Origin: Klebsormidium nitens
Lineage: Eukaryota; Streptophyta; Klebsormidiophyceae; Klebsormidiales; Klebsormidiaceae
Reading direction: 5' to 3'
NCBI GenBank assembly: GCA_000708835.1
Contig: DF237261.1
Coordinates: 41,865-105,864 of the forward strand
Length of the DNA stretch: 64,000 bases
Below the pieces are notes generated by a model. It saw nothing but the letters and a program-made list of their open reading frames with translations, did not search any database and was not told the DNA's origin. The position numbers were made by a program, and so were the translations under genes. Position 1 is the first letter of the stretch, and each line of letters starts with the position of its first letter. This document shows positions 1 through 13,300 of the stretch, in pieces.

Positions 1-1053
1 TGAGCTAGTGCGTAAAGTGAGAGGTGCTGATGCGTACGGTGTACAATCAAATCTGACGTAGTGCGTTCACAATTACGTGTTAATGGTGGGTGCCGTCACC
101 GTGTAGTACGTAGAACGTAGATAGAGCGTGCGCGTGTTGAGTTGTGGATACAGATAGGTTAGTTGAGTAACCTCGACAATGATTTCTCTGTTCTAATTCT
201 TTAAGCTGCAACGGGTGGGTGTTGATCTGGCACGACCGAGGGTTCTCTTCTTTTTGGTAGATTGGATTGCTAGCTAGTAACCGTTGCATTGCTAGCTAAA
301 CATCAGGATGTCACCATCATCAACCAAGTGACTGCCCACGTGGATAAGCTCCGGCTGGGCTAGCTAGATTGAACTCATCATCGATCTGCTTTTATGAGCC
401 CGCAATGATCCAATTGATTGTTATGGCATTCCGATTTGCGGTTAGTTGGACATGCATGTAAGGTGATCACCACAGCCCTGCAATCTCAGCAATTGTGAGC
501 TGTAAATTTCTATACGTGGTACGAACCACAAGAATTGAATTGATCAAAATAAACCAATCACAAAAGGGTCTCATCGTCTCAGAATGCATATTTAAGAAAC
601 TGCACCGTTATAAAGATCGTCGATCATCTGATTACGTGCCGTTAGCTTGCCGCCAATTTTAGAATGTTGCATACGAGATCCGATCCTGGCCTAGATCGTC
701 CTTATCGGAGTCCTTTCAAAAATCTTGTGCATATGGCGGTATATAGCTAGCGCTGCCGCCACTTGCAGTGATTGCATACATACTAAACTTAACTAGCATA
801 CCGTTAGCTGGAACGAGGCTGGTGGAACTTACTTAATCATATTGTCGGATCGCAGCTCTATACCCGCAATGATCGTTGGCTTGCGCGCGGGCGGGCTCTA
901 TCGCACTATTTGAGTGGAAGCTGGCGGGATTGTGCATTAATTTTCATATAGTACAACCCTTTCAGCAAGAAATACTAAAACTGAAAAGGAAAGTTCTAAC
1001 AAATATACAAGATGAAACATTCATGCTCCCCTCAGAATGTTTAACCCCGCAAC
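1..1053. other. Intergenic, no gene seen
   Basis: No open frame here looks coding. The stretch is rich in short self-complementary words (GCTAGC, GATC, CATG, TGCA) typical of this window's long intergenic regions. It holds the 3' flank of the two-pore channel gene. Confidence 0.5.
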
Positions 1054-4000
1054 TCACACCCCCTGGTCACCGCTCTCCTTATCCCCGTCTCCATCCCCTT
1101 CCCCAAACATCTTATCCATCAGCCGGTCCGAGTTGCTCATCTGCGGCCTGACGTTTGCCCCGTGGCGCTCCGCGCTTAGATTCAACCCGTCCCCGCTCCG
1201 TGAGGCCGCCTTTTCCGCTTCCGTTTCCGTTTCCATCTCGACGGTGAACGCCTCCATGACGAAGGAAACGAAGACATTCATGACCAAGCCTGTTCCCAGG
1301 CACATGAAGGCGAGGAAGAAGGTTCTGGCGGCGAGCGCGCGGTGGCCCAGAATGGCGTAACCCTCCATCCAATCCTGGAGGAAGTGAATCGACGGGGCAC
1401 CGACCGTTAGAAACTATCACGACAGTGCAAGCATAAGGCCTGGGCACTCGTTGATTGCTTGGTTCGAGCGGCAGCTTTTCTGGATGGCGCGGCATAAAAT
1501 GGATGTCAACAGCTACAAAGGGGGAAATGGATTGGGGCAAAATCCGAGCAGGAAGCTGCTCGTAGAAACGCGGCTGGAAGGGCCGTGATGGACACGCCAC
1601 CCGGAGCACGAGTGTTCGCGTTACGCTCCTGTTCGCTTGTCAGCCAAAGACTTTACCTGCCAGCTGGCAGGCTACAACCGCAGGTCACTAGAGCACGAAA
1701 CGCTGACGGCTTGCTGACGTCACTCACCTGCCAGTCGGCCTCCGACAACAGGTTGAAGAGTGTGACCATGCCCGTGGAGTAGTCGTTGAAGTTGTACGGC
1801 TTGTGGTCGCTCAGGGGGGTCGACTTCAGCAGCGGGTTGCTCTCGTAAACCAGCCCCCCGAAAAGATGAATTCCGAGGCTGCGGATGTGGGGGGGAAAAG
1901 TCAGGCGAGGGTGGAGAGGGGGGAAAGAAGACGGAGAATGGAAGTACAATCAGGATTTTAGGAAGAAGAATAGACCTCTGGCTACGAAAGCGGACGGAAA
2001 ACCAAGATTCGAAGGGAAGAGGGTTTGGTGCTACGGCCAACTGAGACTTTGAAGGCAATGTTAAGGGTATGCAACTCGTAAATGGTACTTGCTATCGACT
2101 GACTTGCAAGACCACGCAAACGGGGGATGCTAATTGGCGTTTCACTAAGCTGGATATCCACCTCAAAAGCAGACACCTACTGACCAGCGGACCGATCTGA
2201 ATGTGCAGGGAGCTTCACTTTGACGGATCTAATCTGTGCTTCGCCCACGTGATTGCATAAGATGTAAGCTTTAGGACTACTAAGCTCTAAAAAGGTGAGG
2301 CAATCAGCGAAGCTGAGGGATTGCTCGTCATGTTTGCGAACTCGTGGAGCAACCATCTAGAAAGACTCGAATGCCCGACGTGAGGGAAATGAATTGCTTC
2401 CAAACGACGTTCAAGCGTGAAGAGAACAACGGTAAACGCCTGATAAATTAAGACGAGAATGATGAGAGAAAGAGAAAGCCGTTGAGAACTGAAACGAAGA
2501 TAAGTAATGACCGAAACATCAAGAGCACATAAAGCCACCAACGAAAACTGGACATGAAGGTCCGGGCTTACCTGTTGAAAAGCGAGACGAAGCCGAAGAG
2601 GACTCCGAAGAGGGGACCCATTGCGGGGATGAGTTTCAGGAACGTCTTAACAATTGCGCGGTACCGCTCGACGTACGTCAGCAGCCGCAGGAGCCGCAGC
2701 ATACGGCCGATCAGCAAGTAGCGGATCCACTCCTGCAACACGAAAATGGCTCAGACGTCGGCGCAAGTGAAAGACCACTACCTTGAACGTTGTTTTATTC
2801 CATGAGGTGAAGACGCGGCTTTGACGCTTCTTCTAGCCTTACGTCGGTTTACCGACAATCCAGGGGGAAGTACAAGGATAGTTTGACACCGAGACCATGT
2901 ACTCAAGAACAGTCAGCAGATTGCTTGGAGTAAGCGCGAAGCATTCCACTTCTGCAACAGTTCACGACTCGAGGATATGAGAACCAAGTCGCTTTTTCAA
3001 ACTATGCCGCAGGACCGTGCAGCTTGAAGCAGAGCACAAAGTGCGTTGGGGAGGAAATCCGAGCTTCTAACCATTCTGGATGATGAAGGTCCATTTCAGG
3101 TCAAGCAGCAAGCGGGCAAGCCGCACTTCGGAATTGCTTTCTGTAATGCTCCTACTATGCACGGAAAACTCAACGGCCGACGTTGATGTCGAATATCTGG
3201 GAAGTAGTTCTCTCAACGTTGATGTTAAAGTGCTGGAAAGTGGTCTTCATGAGAAGACGTCACAAAGAATCTGAAGTGAAACGAGAAACTCACAGACAGG
3301 CGGAACTGACAAGAGAGAGTCATGGACAATCAGGCTCGACCATCAAATGAACCAATACGACCCTTTCTTAAGCCTTTGTCTGGAACACCCTTCCACCGCT
3401 AGCCATGGCTTTCCTTTGCTCAATAGGGTTAGGCCTTGACCAAGCACGGCAACCTCTCAGATTTCCACCCCAAAAACAAAGAAAAAGGGAAACAGAAACA
3501 AACCCACGCCTCACCTTGTTGGCGACAGTCTGGTTCGGGTCCAGGATGAGCGCGGTCTGGCCAATCAGGATGGTCCACGTGATGAAGAAGTCGAAGCGGT
3601 TGGCGGTCTCCCGCCAATAATTGCTGAAGCCGAGAACGCTGACCTTCAGCAGAGCCTCCAGGACGTAAATCCACCCAAACACGTACTCAATGTCCTGCCG
3701 GAGGGTCAAAAGTTAAGAAACGGGAATGAGGGGTTAAGGCTTGGGTTGTATTCAACGGTTAGAGGTAAGAGTTGGAGGGATCGCGCCAAATTGCCCAGCA
3801 CTTTCATTGCAACACAAGGGAACTGGTAACTCTAGCCGGTTCATCCCACCCAAGCGCGTGCGAGAGCAAGAATTAGAGTTCAGACTTTTGGTTGAAATTT
3901 CAGACTAAGGAGAATTCTAGAGGTTTGGTCTCACAACGTTTTCCATGCCAATCTGAGACGCCGAGAGGCGGGAAGCAGCTCTGAACGGTGTCCAGAAAGT

Positions 4001-7000
4001 CGCCTTCTACTGTTGAGAGCGATAGAATGATTGGCATTTGCGGGAAGGGACCTTTTACGAGGCCATTGCAGTAGTCAACCCGAATGTGGAGACAATCGGA
4101 GCGTTAGGAAGAAAGGATACTCAGTTGATAAGCTCCTGCGCGAACATTCTTGCGGGTAGAGATGCAGGTCTGCAATTCCGAGCTTCATCTGTCGCATTGC
4201 TCGCACCAGGACCCACTATCCGCCAACTCGAAGCCTCTCACAGCCAATGTGGACTTCTGAAATAGGATTGGGCGTAGAAGTGCAGCTTACGTTTCGGTCT
4301 ATGCCGGCGGCTCAGTTGAAGAAAAGAGAAGGCAATTCACGAAACCCGTAGAGCTTCTGGCGCATGACATGAAGATCTAGCAACCGCACGAACCGGAAGA
4401 GTGTCCCACCTGCCAGAGGGCCTGCGAGGGCAGGTTCCTCATGTCGAGTGCCGTCTCGATTGCCACCGTCACTAGGTTGGCCAGCAGGATCGACGTCATC
4501 ACGTACCGGTCGAAGCGGGGGTCCTTCACAAAGTCTCGCACCGCGGTGAATGCGCGGCTGTTGAAGATGCCGGGCGCCACGATCTAGAGGAAAGACGAAC
4601 GAAGCGAGTCAGAGTGCGCGAACTGTCACCCCTCGTAAAAACGAAGCGGGTCAGAATGCGCGAACTGTTCCCCTCGTAAAACTAAAGCGGGTCAGAATGT
4701 GCGAACTGTTACCCTCTGAAAGTTTCCACCAACATCGTGCAACTGAGACCGGGACGTTCGAAAGAACGACGATGAACAAGTCCCGTTCAATCCAGGAGGA
4801 TGCGAGTTGGCGCAGTCCATACTGTCAGTCAAAGCGGGTGCTACCAATGAGAGAACGAGGAGAACTACGTCTCAGTGTGCATGGCTTTCAACGCATACTC
4901 TACGTTTGGCTTCTCAGGCAATGATTTTCTTGCGGTTCGGAGCGAGACCCTGGGAAAAATGGCAAAGCGTTCACAAGGCCATGTGCTTGGGCGGTCTGGG
5001 GCTCGCCTCAGAAGCAAATCCCGCTAGGTTGCAAATAAACCAAGAACAAAAGAAATCTGGTGACCTGAATGCTTCGCATATATCTGATCCGGAATGTAAG
5101 CATCTGAAACCGAAGCGCCTTCCATGGGAGAAACTCGTATATTCTCGACACCAACCGGGCGAGCAAAGCAGAGGCAACACTACAAAGGCAAAGGCGATCA
5201 AAGGTCGACATCAAGGTCAAGAATGACCTTAAAGAAAATTATTTCACATTGTTTTGGCCTCGTGAAACACTTTCAAATCGTTCTGATTGGAAATGTTGCA
5301 TTCTACACCTTAAAATCAATCTTAAAGCGGCGTATCATGTTTCGTGCAAGGTACGCACCTTCAGAAAGGGCGGCTCGTCGAGCTTGATGAACTTGGTCCC
5401 GATTGCGTCGCACAGGTCCGAAAACTCGTCCTCCTGGATTTTGTAATCGCCGGAGTCGTCTAATGCCAGGAAGATATGGCGCATGTCGTCCTTCTCGATG
5501 TGAGGCACTGCCCGGTACAAGTTGAGGGCGTGCATCAGCCCGGTCAGCTGGTCGCTGCAACCGGGAAACGCGGGAAGTTTTGGCCCTTAACCCATGGGTG
5601 GTTATGGGCTGGCTATGGGCTGGTTCGAAAGTGGTTGACCGTCCAACAACCAGAATGGGCGGTAACCAGCTCTTGAACGAGGTTAGAGCCCGGTTAGTGG
5701 TCCAATAACCCGAGACTAAGTCTGCTAATCAGCCTGGTTAGCAGCCAACATTCCTATGAAACGCAGTCGGATCCTTTGCTGCTGAAAACCTTGATATCGG
5801 TCTTCAGAAAGCGGGCTAGCTGTGCTGACCTGTCGATGTAGCCCCGGTTGTCTCCGTCGACGAACGCAAAGGCGCGGGACAGCACACGTCGCTTGTTCGC
5901 TTCCTTGGCTTTGCGAGCTTGGCCCAACTGTTTCTGGAAGCTGGCAAAGAACACGGCCAGAGGCTCTCAGAACGATGCCCCGCAATTGACCTCTTGAGTT
6001 TCTGTGTTGATTGTAACAATCTTGAATGACTGTTGTGCTCTGTAGGAATTTCAGATCTACGTCCTCAAAGGTCTAGCCAGGTCTTGAGCGTCATTGATCA
6101 CGTCATGGAAGGCTTACCCTTTGCTTTGCTAGGCCAGAGGAACCGATTCAAAGCCACACAGACGAAGAAGGTTGAGATTCTTATGAACGGGCTCACACGC
6201 CCTTTTTCTAGGTAGAACCGGTCTTCTCTAGTTCTTCAAGCTGCCTTAGCCTAACCGTATGCAGAGAAGCAGCTTCCAACGAAGATTCGTCACGGAAATT
6301 CGATATTCCCTTCCTAAATCGAAGAAAGTTCTCTCAGCTACCCTCAAGCGACTTGGACCGAGACCTGCAAGCAGCCAGCATTCATAGAAGCAAACCGGAA
6401 TCTGCAAAGAAGGCAGCAATGACAGGGACTCAACCGAAGAAGCTCACCTGTCGAAGATGACAGCAAGAACGAGGTTCGTCAGGAAGTATAGGCCCAGCAG
6501 GAGGTAGACGACGAAGAAGATACTGCAAACGAGAGTGCCAGCTCGACTTTAGTTTGAATCAAAGCTGATGGTGAGAAAGATTGGAGGGCTGTGTTCTGAA
6601 GTTTGATTTGGTTTGATGGTTATGCTTATGCATGATAGGGTGTTCCAATATAACTGTCCCCAATCGGCGACGGTTGGTGCATATTGACAAGACCGTTTGA
6701 GACGAGGAGCTTCAATGATCAAGCGCTAGCTCCTTAAGAGATCTATGCCAGACCTGGGCAATCTGTTGTTCCTGCAAGCCGCCACTAAAAAGCAGATGGT
6801 AATCCTGACTGCGGTTTTTGACCAGAGTCCAACTTTACCCACCGGCTCTTCTTCAAAAGGTCATGATTTGCCATGCACACATTCCACCACAAGCGCTGAG
6901 AGACAAGGATTTGTCGGCATGGTGTAAACACAACACTTTTATTCTACTACACTAGATACTCTGAAACTCCATGAACCTACTTACACAATTATCAAAGGTA

Positions 7001-8373
7001 CAAACTACTACATTAGAATTGGATAGGCTTTGATTTTGGACCTTCGACGAGGAAAGACTAAACCCCAAGAATACGCACATTTGCTTCGAAGCCCGGAGAA
7101 CGCTTACCTGTATGCACGGTGCTCCTCGTAAGCTTTTTGCCAGACATCTGGATTGTTGGAGCCCGTAAAAAGGATGACCATCTTCAGGGAGGTGATACTA
7201 AAAGTGGTGAACTCTTCCTTCCCCTGCAGCAGAATATGGACCAGCTCTGAAAAGATATATAGATATGCGCGGCTGCTCTGTCCCTTCTCATTTTGTTCCC
7301 AAAACTGACAAGATTCTCCAACGAAAGGAAACTCACATTACACCAGATGCACATGCCAGATGGACTCGGTTTTGCAGAGCCTCGCAAAGGCTGACAGAAA
7401 GGCGTTCTGCATTGTCTGTGCGTCTGAACACTGGGCTTTGGGCTTGACTGCAATCATCCTGTTTCTACGCCAGCTTTTGAAAGTCAGCTCAGAATACAAC
7501 CCAGATCTGGTAATGTTGATGCACCTTTTGACACTCTTTGAAGACGCAAGTACTCTGAAAATCGACAGTGAGACAAGACAAGATGAAATGAGTTCTCACC
7601 TGGAGGGTATCCTCGAACAACACGTACGCCAGCCACGAGGAGAATGCCACGTAGACGAAGCCCAGGATAAAGATGTCCATGAAGTTGGGTACTATAGTTA
7701 CGACCGTCCACAGATTGTCCCGCACCTCTTTCACAGAGACAAGGAAGATTAACACGCGCAAATACGGCGCGAGCCGCACTGACTCCAGTTCCACAACCGG
7801 AAAGTCCGTCCACACAAAGAGCATCTGGCGCACGATGTCCAGACCCAGGAGGAGTAAGAGCCCTGTGCTGATTGCATCCTTAGGGCTCTCTTTATACAGC
7901 TTGGGCCCAGCATAGAGGAGTGGAAAGAGGACGTGTGCGGCAAGGAGCACGAAAAGGACGAGCTCAACTATAAGGAAGACGGTGGGGGGCAGGTATGGCA
8001 CGTCACCCAGCCAATACTCTTTAGGGTCCCCGCAGGAGTGCTCGTGCCTGGTGAGACACCAAGAGGGTATCTCTACAAAGTTGAGCAACAGCAGGGCCGC
8101 GTACGTTGCGAGCCATAAGGGCCCAGCAGCATTGTAAAAGAGATAGTAGTCTGCCTTCTCAGAAAAGTGGGGGCTATCCAGAAACGATTCGGGCAGCCCT
8201 TCACCGTCATAGGCTATGTCCACCAGAGCCGCCGCCTGCTGCACTTTGGACCCTGTTTTGAATGCCTTTCCTCTCCGATCTATCGAGAGGGCATTGGGAG
8301 AGGATTCACGGCCAGCACTTTGATTATTGCCGCCAGGCGAGTTGCGGTGGCTGTCAATGAGCGGACGCTCCAT
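1054..8373 (-). CDS. TPC1: Two-pore cation channel, plant vacuolar TPC1 type
   Basis: Voltage- and Ca2+-gated cation channel, expected in the vacuolar membrane. Ten exons: 8373-7600, 7223-7108, 6522-6448, 5940-5830, 5554-5359, 4583-4410, 3694-3515, 2732-2572, 1878-1728, 1374-1054. All phases join, giving 752 aa (Arabidopsis TPC1 is 733). Two six-helix domains flank a cytosolic linker with two EF hands: loop 1 at residues 350-361 and loop 2 at 391-402, the latter keeping its acidic ligands. The second-domain S4 carries R546, R552, R555 and R558. Pore filter I is TGSNN (278-282). Filter II reads SEADW (641-645), where the Arabidopsis protein has a neutral VMGNW. The Asp corresponding to the fou2 site lies in a conserved ALDM context, but the acidic residues after it are absent. 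The start is the first ATG, followed by the typical MERPLI N terminus. Family assignment is secure; ion selectivity is not. Confidence 0.95.
4599..4716. repeat. Tandem triplication of about 42 bp inside a TPC1 intron
   Basis: Three copies of a unit beginning GAAGCGNGTCAGANTG start at 4601, 4643 and 4684. They lie just upstream, in gene orientation, of the exon starting at 4583, within the polypyrimidine and branch-point zone. On the coding strand each copy contains CTGAC, a plausible branch-point core. Confidence 0.8.
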
Positions 8374-10371
8374 CGCTGCTCAATTGCAGCTCAAAGACGT
8401 CGCCGGCCGCCCCGCAAGTTGATTTGCACGCCACCACTCCTGAATCATGAGCGATCTGCAGGGAGAGGTTTTTAATGTGTGGCTTCCTTTCCAGTAGCCT
8501 TGTACCCTTGCAGTGCACTGCAAAGCCTTGATCTGCTCCACATTCACGAACTCGTCAATTTGTCAATGTGGGTTCTGAGTTTCATAGAAGATCTACGCTT
8601 TTGCCGCTTTGCCTCAGCCTCATGGGCGCTTGTAGGATTAGCATGGCAGCGCATGGCGACATCTTCAAATTCTACAAGTGGTCAGATTCGCGGTGCAGGA
8701 GGGCCAGCTCGTGCTTCACAAGACCGGGACCCTCTAGTATATGACTTTGCGCAGCCGCCTACACCCCGTTACAGGCTCCGGGTCTTCAGTGCTAGTGTCA
8801 GAGTACCGGTTTACGTGGGGTTAGTTAGCGGGTCCGGTAACGCGTTCTACTACAGTTCTTGAGGGGGGTAGTCGAAGCTAGTGTGGGTTAGAGGTAGTAT
8901 GAGATGTTTCGATTCTTAATGATTGCTTGCATGCAGGACTATTGTGACCATGTCACAACCCATGTAACACTTGCGTTCGCTTTGCGAACCATTGTAATCG
9001 AGGTCGTATGTGAAAGGAAAAAGGTGCAGTGGCTCAAAACAAAGGTGCAGTGGCTCAATCTGGCATGCACACTGTTATCACCTCGGCTCGACTAGCGTTA
9101 CCGGCTTCCAAATGGCACAATTGGGGCTGTTCACCCAGGATCGACGGTTGGGATCCACCTGATAAATGTGGGGATCCCCCTCACGAGATGCAGGCCCCGA
9201 TTTGGAGGGCCGTCAACGGTCAGAGACCTCTGCGCCATTATATGTGCGAGTGGTCGCACCAATGTGGAGCACTTCGGCACCGTCACTGCCAGGCGCCTTT
9301 CTGCATCAGAATAGCCGGCCACTGCCTTTGCCATCATGGCTTCCGTCATTTATAGAGACCAGCCCGCGGCCACTCCCCTCAGCAAAATCTAGCTTGCAAT
9401 GTATCATAAGCCAGGCTTCACGTAATCCTGTGCCCAGCTGCTAGTTCCGAGCTAGCTTGCACACTGTCGGACATGTGCCGCCAATGATGATGCATGATAA
9501 ACATAGTTGGACCGAGGGCCCCATGCATGCATGATATGCATCTTGTGCCTGCATCATCCAGCAGCAATTAAGTTGAATAACCATGCGGTATAGTTTATAA
9601 CGATGTTGTAACATGACGGCCTACTAATTAATTCGTCTTCATGCCTAGCTAGCACTGTTCGGAGATCTCATGACCCGATTGCATGGGGCTCATGCATGCA
9701 ATCCGGCCAAATACGCACGAGATCTTTCATACGCTGCAGCTGTCGCTACTAGTCAGATTGGCGCCAAAATCATTGAATCCACAACATGATGCACTTGCAC
9801 ACGGTCTGCAGCACTCGCTTGCGTCGTTAAGACGGTAGTGCAGCAGGCCTTGAGTAATCGAGTCTGCAACCAGACCGTTCCGACATGCTTCTTATATGAC
9901 CATGTCACAATGTTGAATGTGCATTGATGAATTTTGGCACCACATTTTCTCTATTGGGCTTCCGGCTTCCGACTGGTTATTATTGTCCAAAATTCTTGAT
10001 CAATATGAGGACACAATAAATGCACGAGGTTGGTCAACTGAGGTGCACCCGGTTCAACTCGGCAATAAAGACCGTCATGAAAGATTGCAGGCATACGAAC
10101 AGGTTCTTTGTAGACTTTACAACAAATCATCACTACAAAATGGTCATCAGTGTCCCACTTTCACTAGACAATTACGTATACAGGGACTACGCGGTTGAGT
10201 CCGTTGTGAAAGGGTCTGTGAGAAACCAAGGCGATAATATGGTCAACAACAATGAAATTCTCGTCGATGGCGGCGCTCAGAGCACCTAGCTTCCCCTCAA
10301 ACAACTCGGGCAGTAATTATCAGATTGAATAAGAGCCCGCTTATGTGAGCGGTCCCTCGCAAACACGATGC
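8374..10371. other. Intergenic between TPC1 start and EMB8-like stop
   Basis: No convincing coding frame. It holds the TPC1 5' flank and the EMB8-like 3' flank. An 18-bp direct repeat (AAAGGTGCAGTGGCTCAA) occurs at 9020-9037 and 9041-9058. The part from 9400 to 9900 is dense in CATGCATG, CTAG and GATC words. Confidence 0.5.
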
Positions 10372-13300
10372 TCATTTCTTGCCCGCTTTTTCGAAGAGCG
10401 CCCCTAAGAACTCCACGCAGGGCCGCGTCCACCAGACCTATTTACAGGAAAAAGAAAATAGAAATTGAATTACAAGAAGAAGAACAACAACGATAATGAC
10501 AAAAAAAATAATCACGATAGCATCCCAACGAAGGCCGAACCAAATTCACACGATTACCAGGTCTCAAATGGTGATCGCTTGAGCATCACTATGCCTTGTG
10601 CCTGCAACTGTGCTATCGCGAAAGGATCATTGCGACTCACCTGGGTCGGCAGCCACCCCTCGTAGATAGCCAGGTGACCACCCCGGGCGGCAGTCGCCAA
10701 AACGACGTTCGGGTTAAGGCGGATTTCGTCCCGGGGAATGGCCTCTTGAGTGCAGATTGGGTCGTCCAGAGCACTGACGGCCAGAAGGGGCACCCGGATG
10801 GACGTCACGACGGGGGCGCAACTAGACTGGCGGTAGTACGAGTCGACCGTCTGCAGGAGGGGAAGGGTTTTTGAGGAGAGGACTTTGGAAGTGGTTCGTC
10901 GCTGACAGCTAAGTGCGCAGCATCAGTGCGGGGCAGTGCTGCGGACATGTAAACTTACGCCCAAACCAAACCATACAGTTCCGAAATGCAGAAAGTAAGT
11001 CAAGCACTCCTGCCTTCTGATCGAGAAGGAATGTCTTCGTCGACGCTCCAGAATTGAAGGCTGGTTTTGGCGGCTGGATCGCCTTCTGACATTGTCAAGT
11101 CAAGGCCGCGTACCCTCAAACAGCCAGAGTGCGTCATGCATCTGTGCACAAGCATGAGCTGCTACGGTAACAGACTAGGGCCACGAATATCTCAGGCACA
11201 CTCTTGCAGAGTTGCGGAAAAGAACGAGACGCTGAAAGCAATAAGTCGGCCGCAATAAGTCGCTGGGTGAGAGAGACTGAACAAATAAGTCTCTTTTTGG
11301 CGCTCAGATGCCCTACATGCTCGTGATGGATTGAAAAGGAAGGGAACGATTGAAAAGGGATCCAATCCGCAAGCAGCACAGTCCGCTTCCTGGGCAATGG
11401 ACAAAGTAGAACCGATACAAGCGGATGACCGGGAAACGAACACCGCTTGTCTCAACGCACGGTGGACTTGTCCAGAAACGACACCGTATTCCCACAAAGC
11501 GCCGTCACGACGATTTCATAGTGACATGGGTCGGACTTTCATTCCAAGATTGCTCCTGCTTTGGTTAGGGAATTTGTCCTATTCGGCTTGTCTCACAGCG
11601 CCGGACAAATTACACCTCAACCCTTGAATTGTCTGACCGCTGAGCAACTCGAGATCAAATGCAGAACCCAAGAAATCTAGGATGTACGCTCTGCAAAACT
11701 TTATCAAATCCCGCCATGTAACCCAAGAAAACAGATGCAAGTGACGCCTCACCTTGTACTTGGCAATAATCCGCACGCACCCAGCCCTCCGTCAATTTAT
11801 CACAAGACCTCAACCAACGCCTAACCTTGCATTTAGCAATAACCCGCAAGCTCCCTAACCCCTTCTTAACCGACAATCTAACCACAGCCTCACCTCGTAT
11901 TTGGCGATTACCCGCACGACCCGGTCGTCAAACTCGTGCACGGTGCGGCTCGCCATAACATGCGCGCGATCCGCCACCTTCGCGAACGCTTCCCGGTTCT
12001 TCTCCGCGTACTCTTTCATCCCGTCCGCCATGAGCTTGCACCAGATCTTCTGGATCAATTTCCGGTTGCAGAACCGGTCCACGATCAGCATATCGTATGG
12101 GCTGCCGCATGTAAATCCGCCCACGACGGGCGTCTTATCGCCCTCTTCACCCAGATAGCGTATGGTCATGTTGGCCCCGAGACTGCAGCCGACAACCGCA
12201 AGGTGCGCGGCCGGTATGCGTTTCTGGAGCAGCGCGACCACTTCGCGGATGTCGGTGGTCCAGCCGGCGTGGTGGGTTGCGTCAGACTGTGAAGAGAAGG
12301 GCAATTCTTTTTAGTAGAGAAACTCGGCCTTTGGTAAGCAGAATTCCTTGATTTAGGATTCTCAAGCGGCGTTCCTAGAGCGGCGAGGCAAGGGCACGGT
12401 GCTTCGAATCTCAGCTTATTATGGGTTGCGTCAGACTGCGAAGCGAAGGGCAGGTTGTTGTTAGAAGAGAGGTCGGCGATATCATGATGCAGACTCCTTG
12501 ATTCACGATTCTCAGATGGCGTTCCTAGGTCGGGAGAAAAAGGGCACATTAATCTGAATATCAAGTACTCCAGGTTGCGTCAAACTGCTATGAGCAAGGG
12601 CAAGTTGGCACGAGAAGAGGAAAGTCGGCACTTTCAATCAAAGGATCCAACAAAGGAGCAGGCTTTTCGAGCGGCATCCCGTAGAGAAGGGCAAAGCGTT
12701 TTGGGGTCGTGTTTGGGTCGCGTCAGAGTGCAGGAAGAGAAACAAGTTGACCAAGTGCGACGTTGTCCGCTGCGTCGGGACTGCAGAAAGCTTACGCTGC
12801 CAAACCTCTCAACGAGCTCCTGATTGGTCGTGCATCGAGCTGAAAGAAATTCAATTAATATATTTGCACCCAGCAAAAGCTGCAAGCTACTTCATGCAAG
12901 ATTGCAACCACTGATTAAGAGCTGCTTTGCCCCCACATTCTTTAAGTTTTGTATGTCCAAGTCGGGCAAGAAAATTGCATCAAAAGCAGATAGAGACAGG
13001 TTGGTCAGAAACGTACCGTAAAAGAGACGCCACCCAAGCCTCGGTGGTTAATCACGACTGCCCGCCAGCCTTGCTTCACAATGGCGGCGACCAAGTACTT
13101 GACGTATGCTGGCGTGGAATCGCTCGTAAGCCCCGGGGTGATGATGACGGTCGGCGTATCTGGCTTCTCAGCGCCAGCCCAGTCCAGACCCACCGAACCG
13201 CCATCTCGCTGAATGACAACTTCTCTGCACAATATAAGACAAGGAAAATGTCATGGAAACAACTTTCAGTGCGATGGCAGGTGCTCAATCAGTGCAGACA

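Noticed and set aside
12783-12860. Extra EMB8-like exon between 13017 and 12286
   Set aside because: It has an acceptor and donor, but including it disrupts the phase and the conserved GVSFT-SDATHHAGWT junction that the direct splice gives.
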